From Schistosoma mansoni (Eukaryota > Platyhelminthes > Trematoda > Strigeidida > Schistosomatidae), in the NCBI RefSeq assembly GCF_000237925.1, contig NC_031500.1:1488001-1552000 (forward strand): a stretch of DNA of 64,000 nucleotides, in the 5' to 3' direction. This document shows, piece by piece, positions 13,101 through 21,800 of this stretch. Under the pieces are notes generated by a model. It saw only the letters and a program-made list of their open reading frames with translations. It was not told where the DNA came from and did no database searches. Numbering within the stretch: position 1 is the first letter of the stretch; the number at the start of each line of letters is the position of its first letter. A program made the position numbers and the translations under genes.

Positions 13101-16100
13101 TGAAAACGATTGATATCTTCATTATTTTGAATTTTCTGATCTTTAACAATTGATTGAACTTTGAGCAATGACTAATATCACATATGTTTAATCCTTCATC
13201 GTTGGTTGAATTCTATAAACCGAGTTGTAATGTGAATACTATTGACATTGCGTGAACCATATTTCTGTTTTTGGTAGTTGAATATAGTCAGTTGGAAGCT
13301 ATGAACCTCGATTTCGTGATAAATAGAATTTGTCCGCAAGTTTTACCTGTAATCTTTAAGAGACTGATGCTCGAACCTGAATCGTACAACTTTACATTAT
13401 AAGACGTTATCATTGAGCTATTCATATTGTATTTGATCTATAGGATATGGTATGCACATATGCCAATAAGAGACTGAATAATTGTAGTCCTAAACGTCAA
13501 TGGAAAGATTCAGAAAAACAATACCAAGTGAATTTAAAGCGCATTGTATTGCACAAGATAGTGGCCATCAGTACTCAGTAGTTAAGTGAATAACGTAATG
13601 GAGTTTGAAGCGAACGGTATTGGGTCCCAGCCCCAGAAGGAATATGAACTCTGGGATTCAGGTACATCCATCTGATGAGTCCCAAATAGAACGAAACGCG
13701 TGACCTGATTTGAATGATGAGATATTAATAAAAAAATTAGTCTTGAAATAGTATTTAATATGTCGTAGGAGTGAAATACATTTGAAAGACTATTAAATTT
13801 ATTTATTCATATGTTGCTTAATGTGTGACTTGTTACGTTGGTTTGATAATCTAAAGTATTTTTAATTGTAATAGTTGACATCGTGAATCAATTGAAGCTA
13901 GACCAACATGGAAAACCTGGGACCACTGGACGGCCGTTTCATCCTATTGTGGAACTCCTCAGCAGTCCGTATCCACGTGTCCGCCTCACAAGATTCGAAT
14001 CCGGAACCTATCGGCCTCGCACGCGAACGCTTAACCTTTAGACCAGTGAGCCAGTCAGTATCCAACGGTGTTAATATCTAACTTCAACCAATCCACGAGA
14101 TTGTGCGACACATCCATCATTGTCTTTAGTGAGTTACTATCTCACAACAGATCCGGTTGAACTCCACTGGTCACTGCTTCTCACTAGAACTTCAGGAAAT
14201 ATCTCTTGAAGCCAATCACTAGTTAGCATATGTTTTCCATGGTGGTCTAGCTTCAATTGATTCATGATCTCAACTATAAAAAAATAGATAATTCAGATCA
14301 CAAATTATATCATCGTTTAAAGGATAGGAGAAGGCGTTGAAAGGGGTCGATATCTTTTTTAAAAAAGTCGAATTACTTTATTGAATAGATTATATCAGTC
14401 ATTATCGGATGTATTATTTTCTTTATATATATCTTTGTATAGATTGTAGATGTTGAAATCGAAGGAATTCAAAGAATTAATGAAATACTTGATGATAAAC
14501 TTGGTTTTGAAGATAATGAGCTTGGTAAGTGAAATGTTTGGATATTTTAGAGAAAGTTACTATTTAAAATAATGACTAAAGATGATAGGCAAAAGATGGG
14601 ATGGCGGGTTGTGGGGATCCCGCCGAAAGGGGGGTTCTGGGGTCAGGGGGGGGTTTCCAGAAATGAGCGGGTTTTTTTTTTTGTTCAGAAATGGAATGGA
14701 AGGATGGTTTTTTAAAACCCTGGTGGGCATTAAAAGGGTTTTTTGGTCGGGGGGGGAGGTGGGGCAATATTTCTCCCCAAAGGTTGGATGGGAGTTTATT
14801 CCAAATACAGGCATTTAGGTTAAAGGGGGTCTGGAGGAATAAAGATCTGGCATTGTTCTATTGAACTTATAAGTTAAGATTAAGCCCAAGGGTTTTCTTC
14901 TAATAGGAATCAGAATCTATGGTTATTCGGTGTTGGTGGGGGCTAACTAACAGAAACGCATTTGAGCTGTGGGAAAAATAATTATTCCTGGGCAAGGATA
15001 TACTTTTCAGGATAAATGTTTGCTTGAATGATAATACAAACTGACGTAATTGAGGTAACCATGGAACATCAAAAGTAATATACAAATGTTTCGTCCTAAT
15101 ATAAAACTCTTCAATAGTGTGTATCCATTGCCCGATTGAGGGTCTAACTTAGAAGGTTCAGGACATGCAGAGAGCGACGAACCTTTAGACTATTGGGTTA
15201 GTATTCAATTGTTATCACGTTCAAATTAAATAATCATTACCATATTATAAAATCATGTTCTACTACCTTCGATGGATAACTGACTCATATTACAAGACAT
15301 GACTGAACTCTAATAGTCAATGCTACTAGCAAGAAGTCCGGAAAATATCTTTCAAATTCAGTTCCTAGTGAAGAAGATCAACATTAAATTCAAGCAAAAA
15401 AATAAGTGAATACTTCATTACAATTAGTCATTGGAATGATACACTATAAATAAATCAACACCGCTGGATACCAGCTGGCTCAGTGGTCTAGAGGTTAAGC
15501 GCTCGCGTGCGTAACTGATAGATCCTGAATTTAAATCTCGCGTGGCGATATCGTGGGTGCTCACTGGTGAGGGATCCCACAACAGGACGAAACGGCCGTC
15601 TAATACTTCCAGGTTTTCCATGGTGGTGTAGCTTCAATTGACTCACAATATCAAGTATTAACATGGCTGTAATGTGCGTAAAACTGGATTCGATTATTAG
15701 CCACTATCCATCTTTGCTTACCATGCTTGTGAATTAAGGCAATATCGAGGCAATACGCACAGTATGCACATATGCCAACTAGAGACTGACCAGTTGCAGT
15801 CCTAAAAGCATCAATGGGAAGATCCAAACAAACAGTACTAACTAAAGATGATAGTTTATGACTGAATCACATCTTAGATCACTTATTACATATTGAATAT
15901 CGTATTTACAAAACTCTAAATTTCTAAATGAGCTCCTCAATAGCATTATTTAGCTCAGAGGACAAGACTACACGAAACATGTCCTACCGAGCTGCAAATG
16001 TTCATTGATTTTTAAAAGTCTAAATCACATTCTTAACGAATAAGTTAATCATTTTATTATTATGTTCTGAGCATAACTTACTTCCACTTGTTCACCTTCG

Positions 16101-18243
16101 TGGAGGAACATAGGTTGTCCAACAGTATTCTCTATAGAACTATGTCATGGGCAAATCTTTCCAGTTGTTTCTAGTTGCTATCTATTCTTTCGATGTTTGA
16201 TTCAATGTGTTCCTCATTTGCGTTTCTCTTCAAGATTTCAAGTTAACACTTGCCTTGTGATGCAGTTCGACGATTTCTACAATGTATATCCTATCCTCTT
16301 GAAGCGTCTTTTCATAATTTCCTGATCAGATAGAAGCTGGTTTGTTTTCTGTCACAGTAGATTATTGGTGACAGTATCCAGTCAACTGATATTCAGTCTC
16401 TTGAGTAGCATAACACTTGAATAGTGTATATATATATATATATATATACAAATCGAACCATTAGATGAAAGGACCATCATCTTCATGTACTGAACTATAT
16501 AAAATTACTAAAATCTTCACAAAACCCCCTTCTTATTTTTTAATCGATTCTCGTCAGATACACCGAGAGCATGAAAACAACCACTTTAAATGACCATAAT
16601 TTTCACTTATTCTATCATCAAACTCTATATGGTTTAATATCTATCAATTAATAATTAAAGTTACATACCTAATTTTATTACTCAGATATCAGTCATTATC
16701 AAATTGAATCATTAATTGTTCTCTACACCCTGAAATTCATAAATACCAACACAAGGATAATACATAAAAAGAAAAACTTGAAAGAAAGATAAAGAAGGAA
16801 AGAAAGAAAGAAGGAAGGAAGGAAGAGAAGTTCAGTAAAGAGAAATCAGGTTGTAAATTGTCTATTCTCTTTTACAAACTACTAATAATAATAAGATTGA
16901 GTAGTGAGTAGTCTGATTAATAATGATACATCATATTGCATAATAAAAAAAGTAGTATACATCATAAGGAAATTGACTGACAGGGTTTATATGAAAAGAA
17001 TGAAATTTCATTGGCATGTGATCAATATAATTTTGACTATTCATTCCTTTTGATAGTTAGATGAATAATTGATCATACAAAATGTGTATATACTAATGAT
17101 TGATGTAAATAGCTGAATGATAATATGTAAAATCAGGCGATTATCTCGATAGATGATGGATTATCTTGCTCATGATTTGTCTGATGGTTATCTTGATTTG
17201 GTCGATCGTTTATGGGATGATATCTATAGAAAGGTCTGTAGGTTCTACTATGATGTTCGGTGGATTCAATGGAGCTGATCTATTCCACAGTTCTTTGAAG
17301 TATTCGACCTGTTTGTTCTACTGTTCTTGAATCTCGATGATTGTCTTATCGTCCTTGTCTTTGACTGGTCTCTCTAGTTTACTACGTTTCCTGTCTGGTT
17401 TATTCGTTGTATCATATAGTTGTTTCATATTCCCATCCCTTGCCTATATATACAGAAATTACTCAAAATACTGAGCACGAAGGCTGAGTTCTTGCACTAA
17501 AACTATTAAATTAGCAGAGAAATAAAACAAATTCGTTAAGATGGAATCTGGGTGAGTAAACAACCGGCCAAGAGTAGGAAGAGTCCGCTCTCCCTCTCCA
17601 CAGCTTCGCGTATATAGCCTCTGCCAGGGAAGTCCTATTCACTGCCTTTCCGTGTAGGGGGTGTTGTTTACGAAATTGAGAGGACAGAAAGCGAATGTCC
17701 GATGCTTTAACCAGGTTGGTAGACACGGCAAGTCCAGCTAGTGGAGTTGGAAAACCCTGATTCCAAACCAATGGCGCACATGGGCTGGTTCCAGTACCCT
17801 GAGGGAACAAATGGCGTATGAATCAATCGTTGGTCATCGGCTAGCATGGGACTGCATCTCTTCACGATGCTCCACTGCCTTGTGAATCAGACCTTTATGT
17901 CAAAGGCTCCGAGTGTGGTCCCCTAAGATAACCACCTGTTCCAATTTTGGCACCCGGACAGTATCATACCCCCAGACACAGATCAAACGAGATTTGTGTG
18001 GCATAAATGTTGGTTGTTATTTGTTTTTTTGTTTGTTTATTTGTTTATTTATTTTATTTTTGTTTTCTTTTCTCTTTTCTTTTTTTCAATAAAATCCTAT
18101 TAGCATTCTACATATATAAATTAGCTAAATCTTCAATGAATCCAAATGATTTAGATCAACATATTAATAAGAATAAATTATTTGATTTTATATTACCAAA
18201 ATATTTAATTAGACAATTTTGGCAAACAGTTAATTGTATATGA
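4138..18243 (+). CDS. GIPC: GIPC-family adaptor protein, last three coding exons
   Basis: Three exons, 4138-4235, 14443-14524 and 18104-18243, join in frame with GT/AG borders (acceptors ATTCAG, TGTATAG, CTATTAG; donors GTAAAC, GTAAGT) and end in TGA. They encode about 106 residues. The first exon starts DMINSRS (Asp completed by the previous exon), matching the DMISQRS that follows the PDZ domain in vertebrate GIPC1. The next two exons give [16 protein letters not shown] and then a helical tail ending [15 protein letters not shown]. This aligns with the GIPC GH2 domain (VDDLLESYMGIRDTEL ... FPDEFVFDVWGAI). In animals GIPC links membrane receptors, through its PDZ domain, to myosin VI, through GH2. 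The PDZ exons must lie before position 1. ATG at 4140 is an internal Met, not a start. The introns are 10.2 and 3.6 kb and packed with transposons. The family call was made by eye from remembered GIPC1 sequence. Confidence 0.8.
4370..5092 (+). mobile_element. Solo LTR (Gypsy-type fossil) with nested MITE
   Basis: This segment begins TGTAGTG and ends GATACTACA, with 4-5 bp direct repeats (CTGT or ACTGT) on both sides, as for a single LTR left after recombination. A second solo copy lies at 20135-20552, and two fragments lie near the palindrome centre (51.07 and 52.69 kb). A 285-bp Merlin-like MITE sits inside it at 4523-4807. No internal region is present. It is an old fossil, moderately diverged from the other copy. 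The superfamily is inferred from the TG...CA ends and the duplication length only. Confidence 0.65.
4523..4807 (+). mobile_element. Merlin-like MITE nested in the LTR
   Basis: This 285-bp element has imperfect terminal inverted repeats of about 26 bp (GGTGAGACTATAATTTATGG at the left; the reverse complement of GGTTCGTCCATAAATTATAG plus TCTCGCC at the right). It is flanked by the 8-bp target duplication CAAATATC at 4515-4522 and 4808-4815. GG-starting ends with 8-bp duplications fit Merlin (known in S. mansoni); hAT is the alternative. The interior has no coding capacity. The same ends occur on the larger element at 9176-10548. Confidence 0.75.
5235..5415 (+). repeat. Gamma SINE-like repeat with a third hammerhead
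   Basis: A tRNA-like head (ACAGCTCAGTGGTAACG near 5248, an A-box match; degenerate B box GGATGGAATC near 5295) is followed by a well-formed hammerhead (5342-5386). Head and ribozyme differ in sequence from both the alpha and beta SINEs, so I treat it as a separate family. It is the only copy seen in this window, and its boundaries are approximate. Confidence 0.6.
5342..5386 (+). ncRNA. Hammerhead ribozyme, gamma type
   Basis: The motif reads in order: helix I strand ACCTTG, core CTGACGA, helix II GTGC/GCAC with loop CAAGTA, GAAA, a short helix III (ACC/GGT, 2-nt loop), cleavage triplet GTC, and helix I return CAGGGT. All core bases are canonical. Helices I and II are fully paired (one G-U) although their sequence differs from the alpha and beta hammerheads. 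Predicted cleavage is after C5380. A short helix III is usual for schistosome type I hammerheads. Confidence 0.75.
5782..6480 (-). repeat. Direct repeat of diverged alpha SINE antisense segment
   Basis: A segment of about 165 bp at 5782-5950 (starting GTTTACACAAAATAGATGTA) recurs at 6325-6475 at roughly 90% identity. Each contains a diverged minus-strand alpha SINE (TAGCAGTGGAATCTA ... GATTCGAGTCCAGTAC). The 370 bp between them is AT-rich without other recognisable content. A local direct duplication is the simplest explanation. Confidence 0.6.
6537..6860 (+). mobile_element. 3' end of LINE family B (older copy)
   Basis: This is a 5'-truncated piece. It holds the last codons of the LINE B protein ([22 protein letters not shown]), the 3' untranslated region, and a tail of GACT repeats near 6840-6856. 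It is nearly identical to the 3' end of the neighbouring longer copy at 6922-8305. Confidence 0.8.
6922..8305 (+). mobile_element. LINE family B (RTE-like), 5'-truncated, young
   Basis: This insertion is bounded by the 12-bp target duplication AATACAATAATT (6910-6921 and 8306-8317). It starts inside the reverse transcriptase ([15 protein letters not shown]) and stays in one frame to the stop at 8065-8067, apart from a single in-frame TAA at 7756-7758. Motifs include [19 protein letters not shown], the catalytic QYADDIVLF near residue 85 of the open frame, and the C-terminal [10 protein letters not shown]. The 3' UTR ends in GACTGACT repeats. Truncation removes the endonuclease, so it cannot move by itself. 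The intact frame and clean duplication suggest recent insertion. A second C-terminal copy is at 34414-34998. Confidence 0.85.
8500..8645 (+). repeat. Minisatellite, GTATCTATGCA-type units
   Basis: Five or so imperfect tandem units of about 26-28 bp share TGTGTATCTATGCATG/AGGTTTT. It looks like a simple tandem array and no function is apparent. Confidence 0.65.
8822..8930 (-). repeat. Beta SINE fragment with hammerhead
   Basis: This antisense fragment covers the 3' half of the beta SINE, from the family end (read as TTGAAATCATGAATCAATTG) through the hammerhead. The tRNA-like head is missing. Confidence 0.75.
8868..8913 (-). ncRNA. Hammerhead ribozyme, beta type
   Basis: On the minus strand it reads helix I GCACTG, core CTGAGGA, helix II GTCCC/GGGAC (5 bp), GAAA, a weak helix III, triplet GTT and helix I return CAGTGA. 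The core is canonical. GTT satisfies the NUH rule but is a poorer site than GTC, and helix III is partly mispaired, so activity is uncertain. Confidence 0.6.
9176..10548 (+). mobile_element. Merlin-like DNA transposon, decayed, with nested RTE
   Basis: It is flanked by the 8-bp duplication AATAAACA (9168-9175, 10549-10556). Its inverted ends (GGGGGACTATAGTTCATAGACGAGCC; right end ATAAATTATAATCTCGCTG) match those of the MITE at 4523. Removing the RTE insertion leaves about 760 bp. Remnants near 10140-10340 resemble the end of a Merlin/IS1595-type transposase (for example SYMDEFL at about 10315). The frame is broken and most of the catalytic domain is gone. The family call rests on the 8-bp duplication, GG ends and that short motif. 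Confidence 0.65.
9515..10113 (+). mobile_element. RTE-type LINE (family A), 5'-truncated
   Basis: It is bounded by the 16-bp duplication GTATAATAAAAGCATC (9499-9514, 10114-10129). It encodes the C-terminal part of an RTE protein in more than one frame ([22 protein letters not shown], then [11 protein letters not shown] near 10060) and ends in GTAA repeats, the RTE-style tail. It starts inside the region after the RT ([22 protein letters not shown]). It is nested in the Merlin-like element and therefore younger. Confidence 0.85.
10740..10880 (+). repeat. Dispersed retroelement scrap
   Basis: About 130 bp (TTTTTTAGCGAGTTAGTTTT ... CTACAGGCGGAGTTATA) recurs reversed at 36226-36355 and, diverged, at 27755-27840. 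A noisy copy lies at 14585-14680. It looks like the untranslated end of a dispersed retroelement, but I cannot assign it to a family. Confidence 0.5.
11015..11690. repeat. Segment duplicated at 14790-15470
   Basis: Unique-looking intronic sequence, without a recognisable gene, that reappears nearly base for base at 14790-15470 in the same orientation. Together with flanking parts the matching block runs from about 10780 to 11886. The other copy starts with poor-quality sequence, so the duplication is suspected to be an assembly artefact. Confidence 0.75.
11690..11886 (+). repeat. Beta SINE copy
   Basis: Plus-strand beta SINE with tRNA-like head (GGCTCAGTGGTCTAGAGGTT near 11702) and family end. 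The hammerhead has core and helix changes (GTTGAGGGAT). It is duplicated at 15464-15657. Confidence 0.7.
11950..12266 (+). repeat. Beta SINE copy with compensated helix II
   Basis: Nearly complete plus-strand beta SINE: A-box-like CTCAGTGGTCTAGAGATTAA near 12085, B-box-like TTTCGAATCTC near 12133. In the hammerhead (about 12168-12215) helix II reads GTTC/GAAC instead of GTCC/GGAC, so both strands changed and pairing is kept. The GTC site is present, but helix I (GCACTA against CACCAC) is weakened. Confidence 0.7.
12267..12615. other. AT-rich spacer, nothing recognised
   Basis: AT-rich intronic sequence with T-runs. No exon, element or RNA gene seen. Confidence 0.5.
12616..13065. repeat. Alpha SINE inverted pair, diverged
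   Basis: A minus-strand alpha SINE (antisense hammerhead near 12700-12745) is followed by a plus-strand one (GGACTCAGTAACTTATTGGATAACG near 12896, hammerhead near 12995-13045). Both are diverged from the family consensus, so this is an older pair. It has the same head-to-head layout as 19524-19912. Confidence 0.65.
13562..13725 (+). repeat. Alpha SINE fragment
   Basis: Plus-strand head (ACTCAGTAGTTAAGTGAATAACG) through the hammerhead (CATCTGATGAGTCCC near 13666). Helix II is mispaired and the site region reads GCGTGACC, so the ribozyme is probably inactive. Confidence 0.7.
13873..14277. repeat. Beta SINE inverted dimer
   Basis: A nearly full minus-strand beta SINE (13873-14230, ending at the 5' start GCATATG) joins directly to a short plus-strand 3' piece (14231-14277, TTTTCCATGGTGGTCTAGCT). 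Both outer ends stop at the same family position (AACTAT). This is the same architecture as the target-duplication-flanked dimers at 22.5 and 37.6 kb; I could not find a clear duplication here. Confidence 0.7.
13923..13968 (-). ncRNA. Hammerhead ribozyme, beta type
   Basis: On the minus strand: helix I GGACTG/CAGTGG, core CTGAGGA, helix II GTTC/GGAT (held by G-U pairs), GAAA, helix III ACGG/CCGT, site GTC. The core is canonical and helix I has one weak pair. It may be active. Confidence 0.6.
14585..15657 (+). other. Probable misassembled, partly low-quality duplicate
   Basis: 14790-15657 repeats 11015-11886 almost exactly. Before it, 14585-14790 is a G-rich, error-laden text (runs such as GGGGGGGG) that still follows 10780-11015 base by base in outline. 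For example AGGTTGGATGGGAGTTTATTCC stands against GTTTTGATCGGTAGTTTATTCC. That is how a poor read end looks, not evolved sequence. The block includes the beta SINE copy at 15464-15657. Open frames in 14560-14818 should be ignored. Confidence 0.75.
15658..15845 (+). repeat. Alpha SINE 3' tail
   Basis: 3' half of an alpha SINE: GCGTAAAACTGGATTC, ACTATCCATCTTTGCTTACC, then the long tail GAGACTGACCAGTTGCAGTC near 15780. The hammerhead core is absent, and the site region has the A-rich replacement also seen at 24.2 and 38.9 kb. Confidence 0.75.
16078..16400 (-). mobile_element. RTE LINE fragment, decayed
   Basis: Antisense RTE C-terminal region (GGAGGAACATAGGTTGTCC, then GCCTTGTGATGCAGTT). It is diverged from the family A copies at 9.5 and 26.9 kb, so it is older. 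No open frame remains. Confidence 0.7.
16427..16448. repeat. (TA)n microsatellite
   Basis: Perfect TA dinucleotide run of about 22 bp. From here to 17560 the intron is AT-rich, with a GAAA/GGAA-rich tract near 16795-16830 and no gene seen. Confidence 0.8.
17562..18006 (+). repeat. Approx. 500-bp dispersed retro-repeat
   Basis: Plus-strand copy of a repeat also present reversed at 35290-35815 and 44262-44805 (shared text: GAGAGTCTGCTCTCC-like start, TATATAGCCTCTGCCAGGGA, GATGCTCCACTGCCTTGTG, GAGATTTGTGTGGC). The 44.3-kb copy ends in an A-rich, AATAAA-containing tail with a target duplication, so it behaves like the 3' end of a polyadenylated retroelement. Its end is about 100 bases before the last GIPC exon. 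Confidence 0.65.
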
Positions 18244-18257
18244 TGATCAGAAACTTT

Positions 18258-18660
18258 ATATATATATATATATATATATATAACTTATTCTAATACAAAT
18301 AGTTGATTAGTATATGAATCAAAATAATATACCTATATTGATACAGTTCTACAATGTATGTGATCGATGATGTTGAAGAATTCAATCAGAATTTTCACTA
18401 CCGGTGAAATAAGAAAAAGAGATTACTATCGCTCTCTCTGTCGTTATCTCTTGCCTATCCTTCCGCATGCGTTTGTCTACCCTTCTGTGCACGCGCTGTC
18501 TTTCTCTCTCTCTCGTTATCTCTTGCTTTTGCTTTCGCATGCGTTCACTTATTCTTATATCACGGGTACTCTTCTGCACGCGCGTTCTTTCTCTCTCCAT
18601 CTCTCTCTAACCCTCGCTTATTCTTCTGAATTCTCTCTTTCTTCTTCTATTTCTTTGTAA
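18258..18660. repeat. (TA)n run and CT-rich minisatellite
   Basis: A TA run at 18258-18282 is followed by a pyrimidine-rich region (18425-18655) with imperfect repeats of CGTTATCTCTTGCCT ... CGCATGCGTT at about 75-bp spacing. It lies just downstream of the GIPC stop. Open frames here come from low complexity. Confidence 0.7.
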
Positions 18661-18942
18661 TTATAAGTTTCAAAAAGTATTCTCAACAGTTATCTTTAAA
18701 TTGGAAACACTTTACTGAACATTGCATAATTTTATTTGGGATGCTTTAAACATGAATATCTATATATATAATTACATTCATTTAAAGTATAATTTGATTG
18801 ATTTTAATTTGTATATTTTTTATGAATAATAATATTTGTTCAATTGATGAATAAGTTTATGATTGATACTAAGAGAATATCAAAGAATCCAACAGATCCA
18901 AAAAGAAAAACGGTTTAGTTTCTATGATCTCAAACAAATATG

Positions 18943-19306
18943 ATCATGTGCTCACTAATGACTAGCTCCATGAAGTATTTCCTGGAGTTCTAGTGACAAG
19001 CAATAACCAGTGGAGTTCAATTAGGTCTGTTGAGAGATATCAACTCACTGAAGACAACTGGTGAATGGTTGCTAAACTTCGTGGATTGGTTGAAGTTAGA
19101 CATTAACACCGTTGGATGCTGGCCAACTCAACGGTCAGAGGTTAAGTACTCTCGTGCGAGACTGACAGGTCCTAGATTCGAATCTCGTGAGGCAGGATCA
19201 TGAATCCTCACTGCTGAGGATCCCCATAATAGGACGAATCGTCCACCCAATGCTTCCAGGTTTCCCATGGTAGTCCAGCTTTACTTGACTCATGATTTCA
19301 ACTATA
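18943..19306 (+). repeat. Beta SINE, near full length
   Basis: Runs from the 5' start (ATGTGCTCACTAATGACTAG) through the tRNA-like head (near 19125) to the 3' part (CATGATTTCAACTAT). Its hammerhead has lost the GAAA (reads GACGAATCG), so cleavage is unlikely. Confidence 0.75.
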
Positions 19307-19523
19307 TAAATATGAATTAGACATTAGATTAGTCCAGACAGTTAGATTGTAATGATTTGAATTTATAAATATTACTTAACACAGATTGTTGATACTGAAG
19401 GTGTGATTCGAAATCAGAGAATATTGAGCTATTGTTTCATTGCAGCATAGAGCTTTTCAACAGTTCAAACATTTCGACCAAAAACAATAATGGACAACAT
19501 TTTAGTAACTTACTCCAAGATGT

Positions 19524-19912
19524 ACGCAAAGATGGATAGTAGCTAGCAGTAGAATTCAGGACGCTCGGTTCGTCCTATTGGTGACTCGTTAGCTGGATGT
19601 ACCTGCATCTCAGAGTCGATGTTCACTGTAAGACTGAAACCCATTACCGTTCACTTCGAACGTCATCGCGTTATCCACTCAGCTACTGAGTCCTGAACAT
19701 CAACTCTGAGATGCAGGTATATCCAACTGACGAGTCCCAAATAGGACGAAACGTGCGTCCTGGATTTCACCGCTAGCCATTATCTATCAATGCTTGTGAA
19801 TTAAGGCTGTATTGATGCAATACTCACAGTATGCACATATGCCAATTAGAGACTGACCAGTTGCAGTTCTAAACATCAATGGGAAGATTCAAACAAACAA
19901 TACTAAGTGAAT
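19524..19912. repeat. Alpha SINE inverted dimer with 14-bp target duplication
   Basis: A minus-strand alpha SINE (19524-19695) is joined head to head to a plus-strand one (19696-19912). The pair is enclosed by one direct repeat TTACTCCAAGATGT (19510-19523 and 19913-19926). The left copy stops at the internal point CATCTTTGC; the right copy keeps the full 3' tail. One duplication around both halves means the pair inserted in a single event. Confidence 0.8.
19721..19766 (+). ncRNA. Hammerhead ribozyme, alpha type
   Basis: Helix I ATCCAA/CTGGAT (one mismatch), core CTGACGA, helix II GTCC/GGAC with loop CAAATA, GAAA, short helix III ACGT/GCGT, site GTC. This matches the hammerhead long known from schistosome alpha repeats. 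The antisense partner in the same dimer carries a core change (CTAACGA). Confidence 0.8.
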
Positions 19913-20134
19913 TTACTCCAAGATGTTTCTATTGTTCGAAAGAGAATTAGTAAATAATAGATTTCTAACAAATACGGAAGGAAACAATCATCAGAAGTAT
20001 CACTAATTGTTCGTCGTATTATATCTTTAATTAATTTACATTATAAGCGTATCACTAAACATCTATTCAATAATTCTAATGTTTAAAAGCATGAAATGAA
20101 ACAGGAAGCTCATAGGTTTAAGTTCTAGTGGATT

Positions 20135-20552
20135 TGTAGTGCCGTGCTTCGATAACCGTTATTGATACAAATCTTAATGGTGCATAAAATCAGAAGGCAA
20201 AGAGAAGCGGCAGCTACAGTTTTATTGGCAAGTGACACAGTTCAGAAAGTTATAAGCACATGAGTAAATATCAGCGAGCGAAATAAAAATGACACACATC
20301 GGCGATGACGGGTAAGCCAACTCGCTTTTAGCAAGCGCTAATCAATATTTGTAGTGAGACAAGAACAAGCTACAGACATGTGATAAATCGGATAAGAAGT
20401 GTACACAAACATGAGCTCATATAGAAAATAGTCACGGTTAATAAATGAATAATTAACAAGGTCGAAACATGGGCTCAAGATGGATAGATAAATTGGCTTG
20501 TCCAGAAGCTAAAATAAGGTGTTATGGGCTTAACATATCAACCGACACTACA
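20135..20552 (+). mobile_element. Solo LTR (Gypsy-type fossil)
   Basis: 418 bp from TGTAGTGCCG to GACACTACA, flanked by the 4-bp repeat GATT (20131-20134, 20553-20556). Same family as 4370-5092 without the nested MITE. No internal region, so it is a recombined fossil. Confidence 0.7.
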
Positions 20553-20719
20553 GATTTATAGGTACACACTGTCATGAAGTCGCCTACAATAAGCACACAG
20601 CTCTCCAGCGTCCCCCCCACCCTGAATCTCAACAGCAATACAATTCAAATCAATCTATAATTACGGCCAATTTATTAAAGATCATTTAAAATGAGGAAAA
20701 TGTATAACAGGTTAATTTT

Positions 20720-20870
20720 CACGTGAAGTTGCAACTCTTAATCCTTTGGAGCATAGGCCGTCGACCAGAGATCTCAAACCAACTCTATTCTGGGTTCTCC
20801 TTTTCAGTTGTTTCCAAGTATTATTATATGCCTCTTCATTTTGATTGTATCTCCATTTAATCTGATTCTT
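20720..20870 (-). mobile_element. RTE LINE 3' fragment, decayed
   Basis: Antisense RTE C-terminal text (GGAGCATAGGCCGTCGACCAG ... CAACTCTATTCTGGG). Too short and diverged to say more. Confidence 0.6.
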
Positions 20871-20929
20871 GGTCCTATATAACTGTTATTGATTTTACTA
20901 GTTGTTCTTAGTGCTCCTTCTATGCAGAA

Positions 20930-21360
20930 TCTCACCATTTTTCCAATTGAATATGTGTTCACAATTGTCCAACATGCATTGATATAAGCAAAGATATATT
21001 ATGGCGTTCCACCGTTAGTTCATTTTCATGCAGGCTAAGATGAAAGAGGTGTCCATTTTGTCCAATGTAGTGCTTTTCTCAATTACAACAGTTCATTTTG
21101 TAGATGACATTCGGCCTTCCTTCTCTTTGTCATTTCATACTTTAATTTGTATAATAATGATTGATGTGATTTTGCTAGTTCATGTTCTAGTATGTTATAT
21201 TGTTGTACGTTGGAATATAGTCCAATATTCTTCTTCGTACGAGTTTTGGAACACCAATGGACTTTCCATCCAATTACGAGATGGATTCAATGTGACAGGG
21301 ACCTTGGAATTGTATTATTTAACATGAACCCCACTGATTAGGTTCTCCATTATGTCTTGG
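20930..21360 (-). mobile_element. Penelope-like element remnant (GIY-YIG part)
   Basis: On the minus strand, near 21020-21110, the text reads VIYKMNCCN, then EKHYIG, then HENE. This is the IYK...C..C.KHYIGQTGR...HE pattern of the GIY-YIG endonuclease of Penelope-like retroelements (Cercyon in schistosomes). The frame is broken and the reverse transcriptase is not seen. The assignment is from motif memory. Confidence 0.65.
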
Positions 21361-21439
21361 ATTTGTTAACGTTTGCAAACACCTAATGCCGACATTTTTG
21401 TTATATCTAGAGCTTTGGTTCTTACTATGCCGCATACTA

Positions 21440-21800
21440 CTAGACAACTTGAATGATCGAACCCGCAACATCGCAAGAGAGAAAACAGAAGACTAGTAAG
21501 TAGGAAGTTTATTCCCCAAAACAGTGTCAAAAAATATAGTACAGAAATCTCATGTATTTATAGTTATTGGCTGAATGTAAATCATCGTTTCAGTCAATCA
21601 ATAGGCACATAGGGGGTCATTCTTATCCATCCAATAGGGAAGTTACACGTCGACATTCTAGGATATTCCCCTAACAGTGATTGGATAGAATGTCTTCAGC
21701 TCTTTCTGGGCTTCTTGAAGCTTCCTAGAGTTTATCAACGAGTCATCCTTACAATTTTAATATACCTCGAAAACGCTATACACATGTCTTATGAAGCAAA
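21440..21800 (+). repeat. Dispersed repeat shared with 38105-38240
   Basis: The stretch ACAACTTGAATGATCGAACC ... GACTAGTAAGTAGGAAG recurs at 38125-38195. The longer copy here extends to about 21770. It resembles a piece of a long terminal repeat or untranslated region, but neither ends nor coding part were found. Confidence 0.45.

Noticed and set aside
14560-14818. Pro-rich and Gly-rich open frames
   Set aside because: They arise from error-laden, G-rich text that mirrors 10780-11015.
18367-18660. Ser/Leu-rich 97-codon frame
   Set aside because: It comes from a pyrimidine-rich minisatellite.
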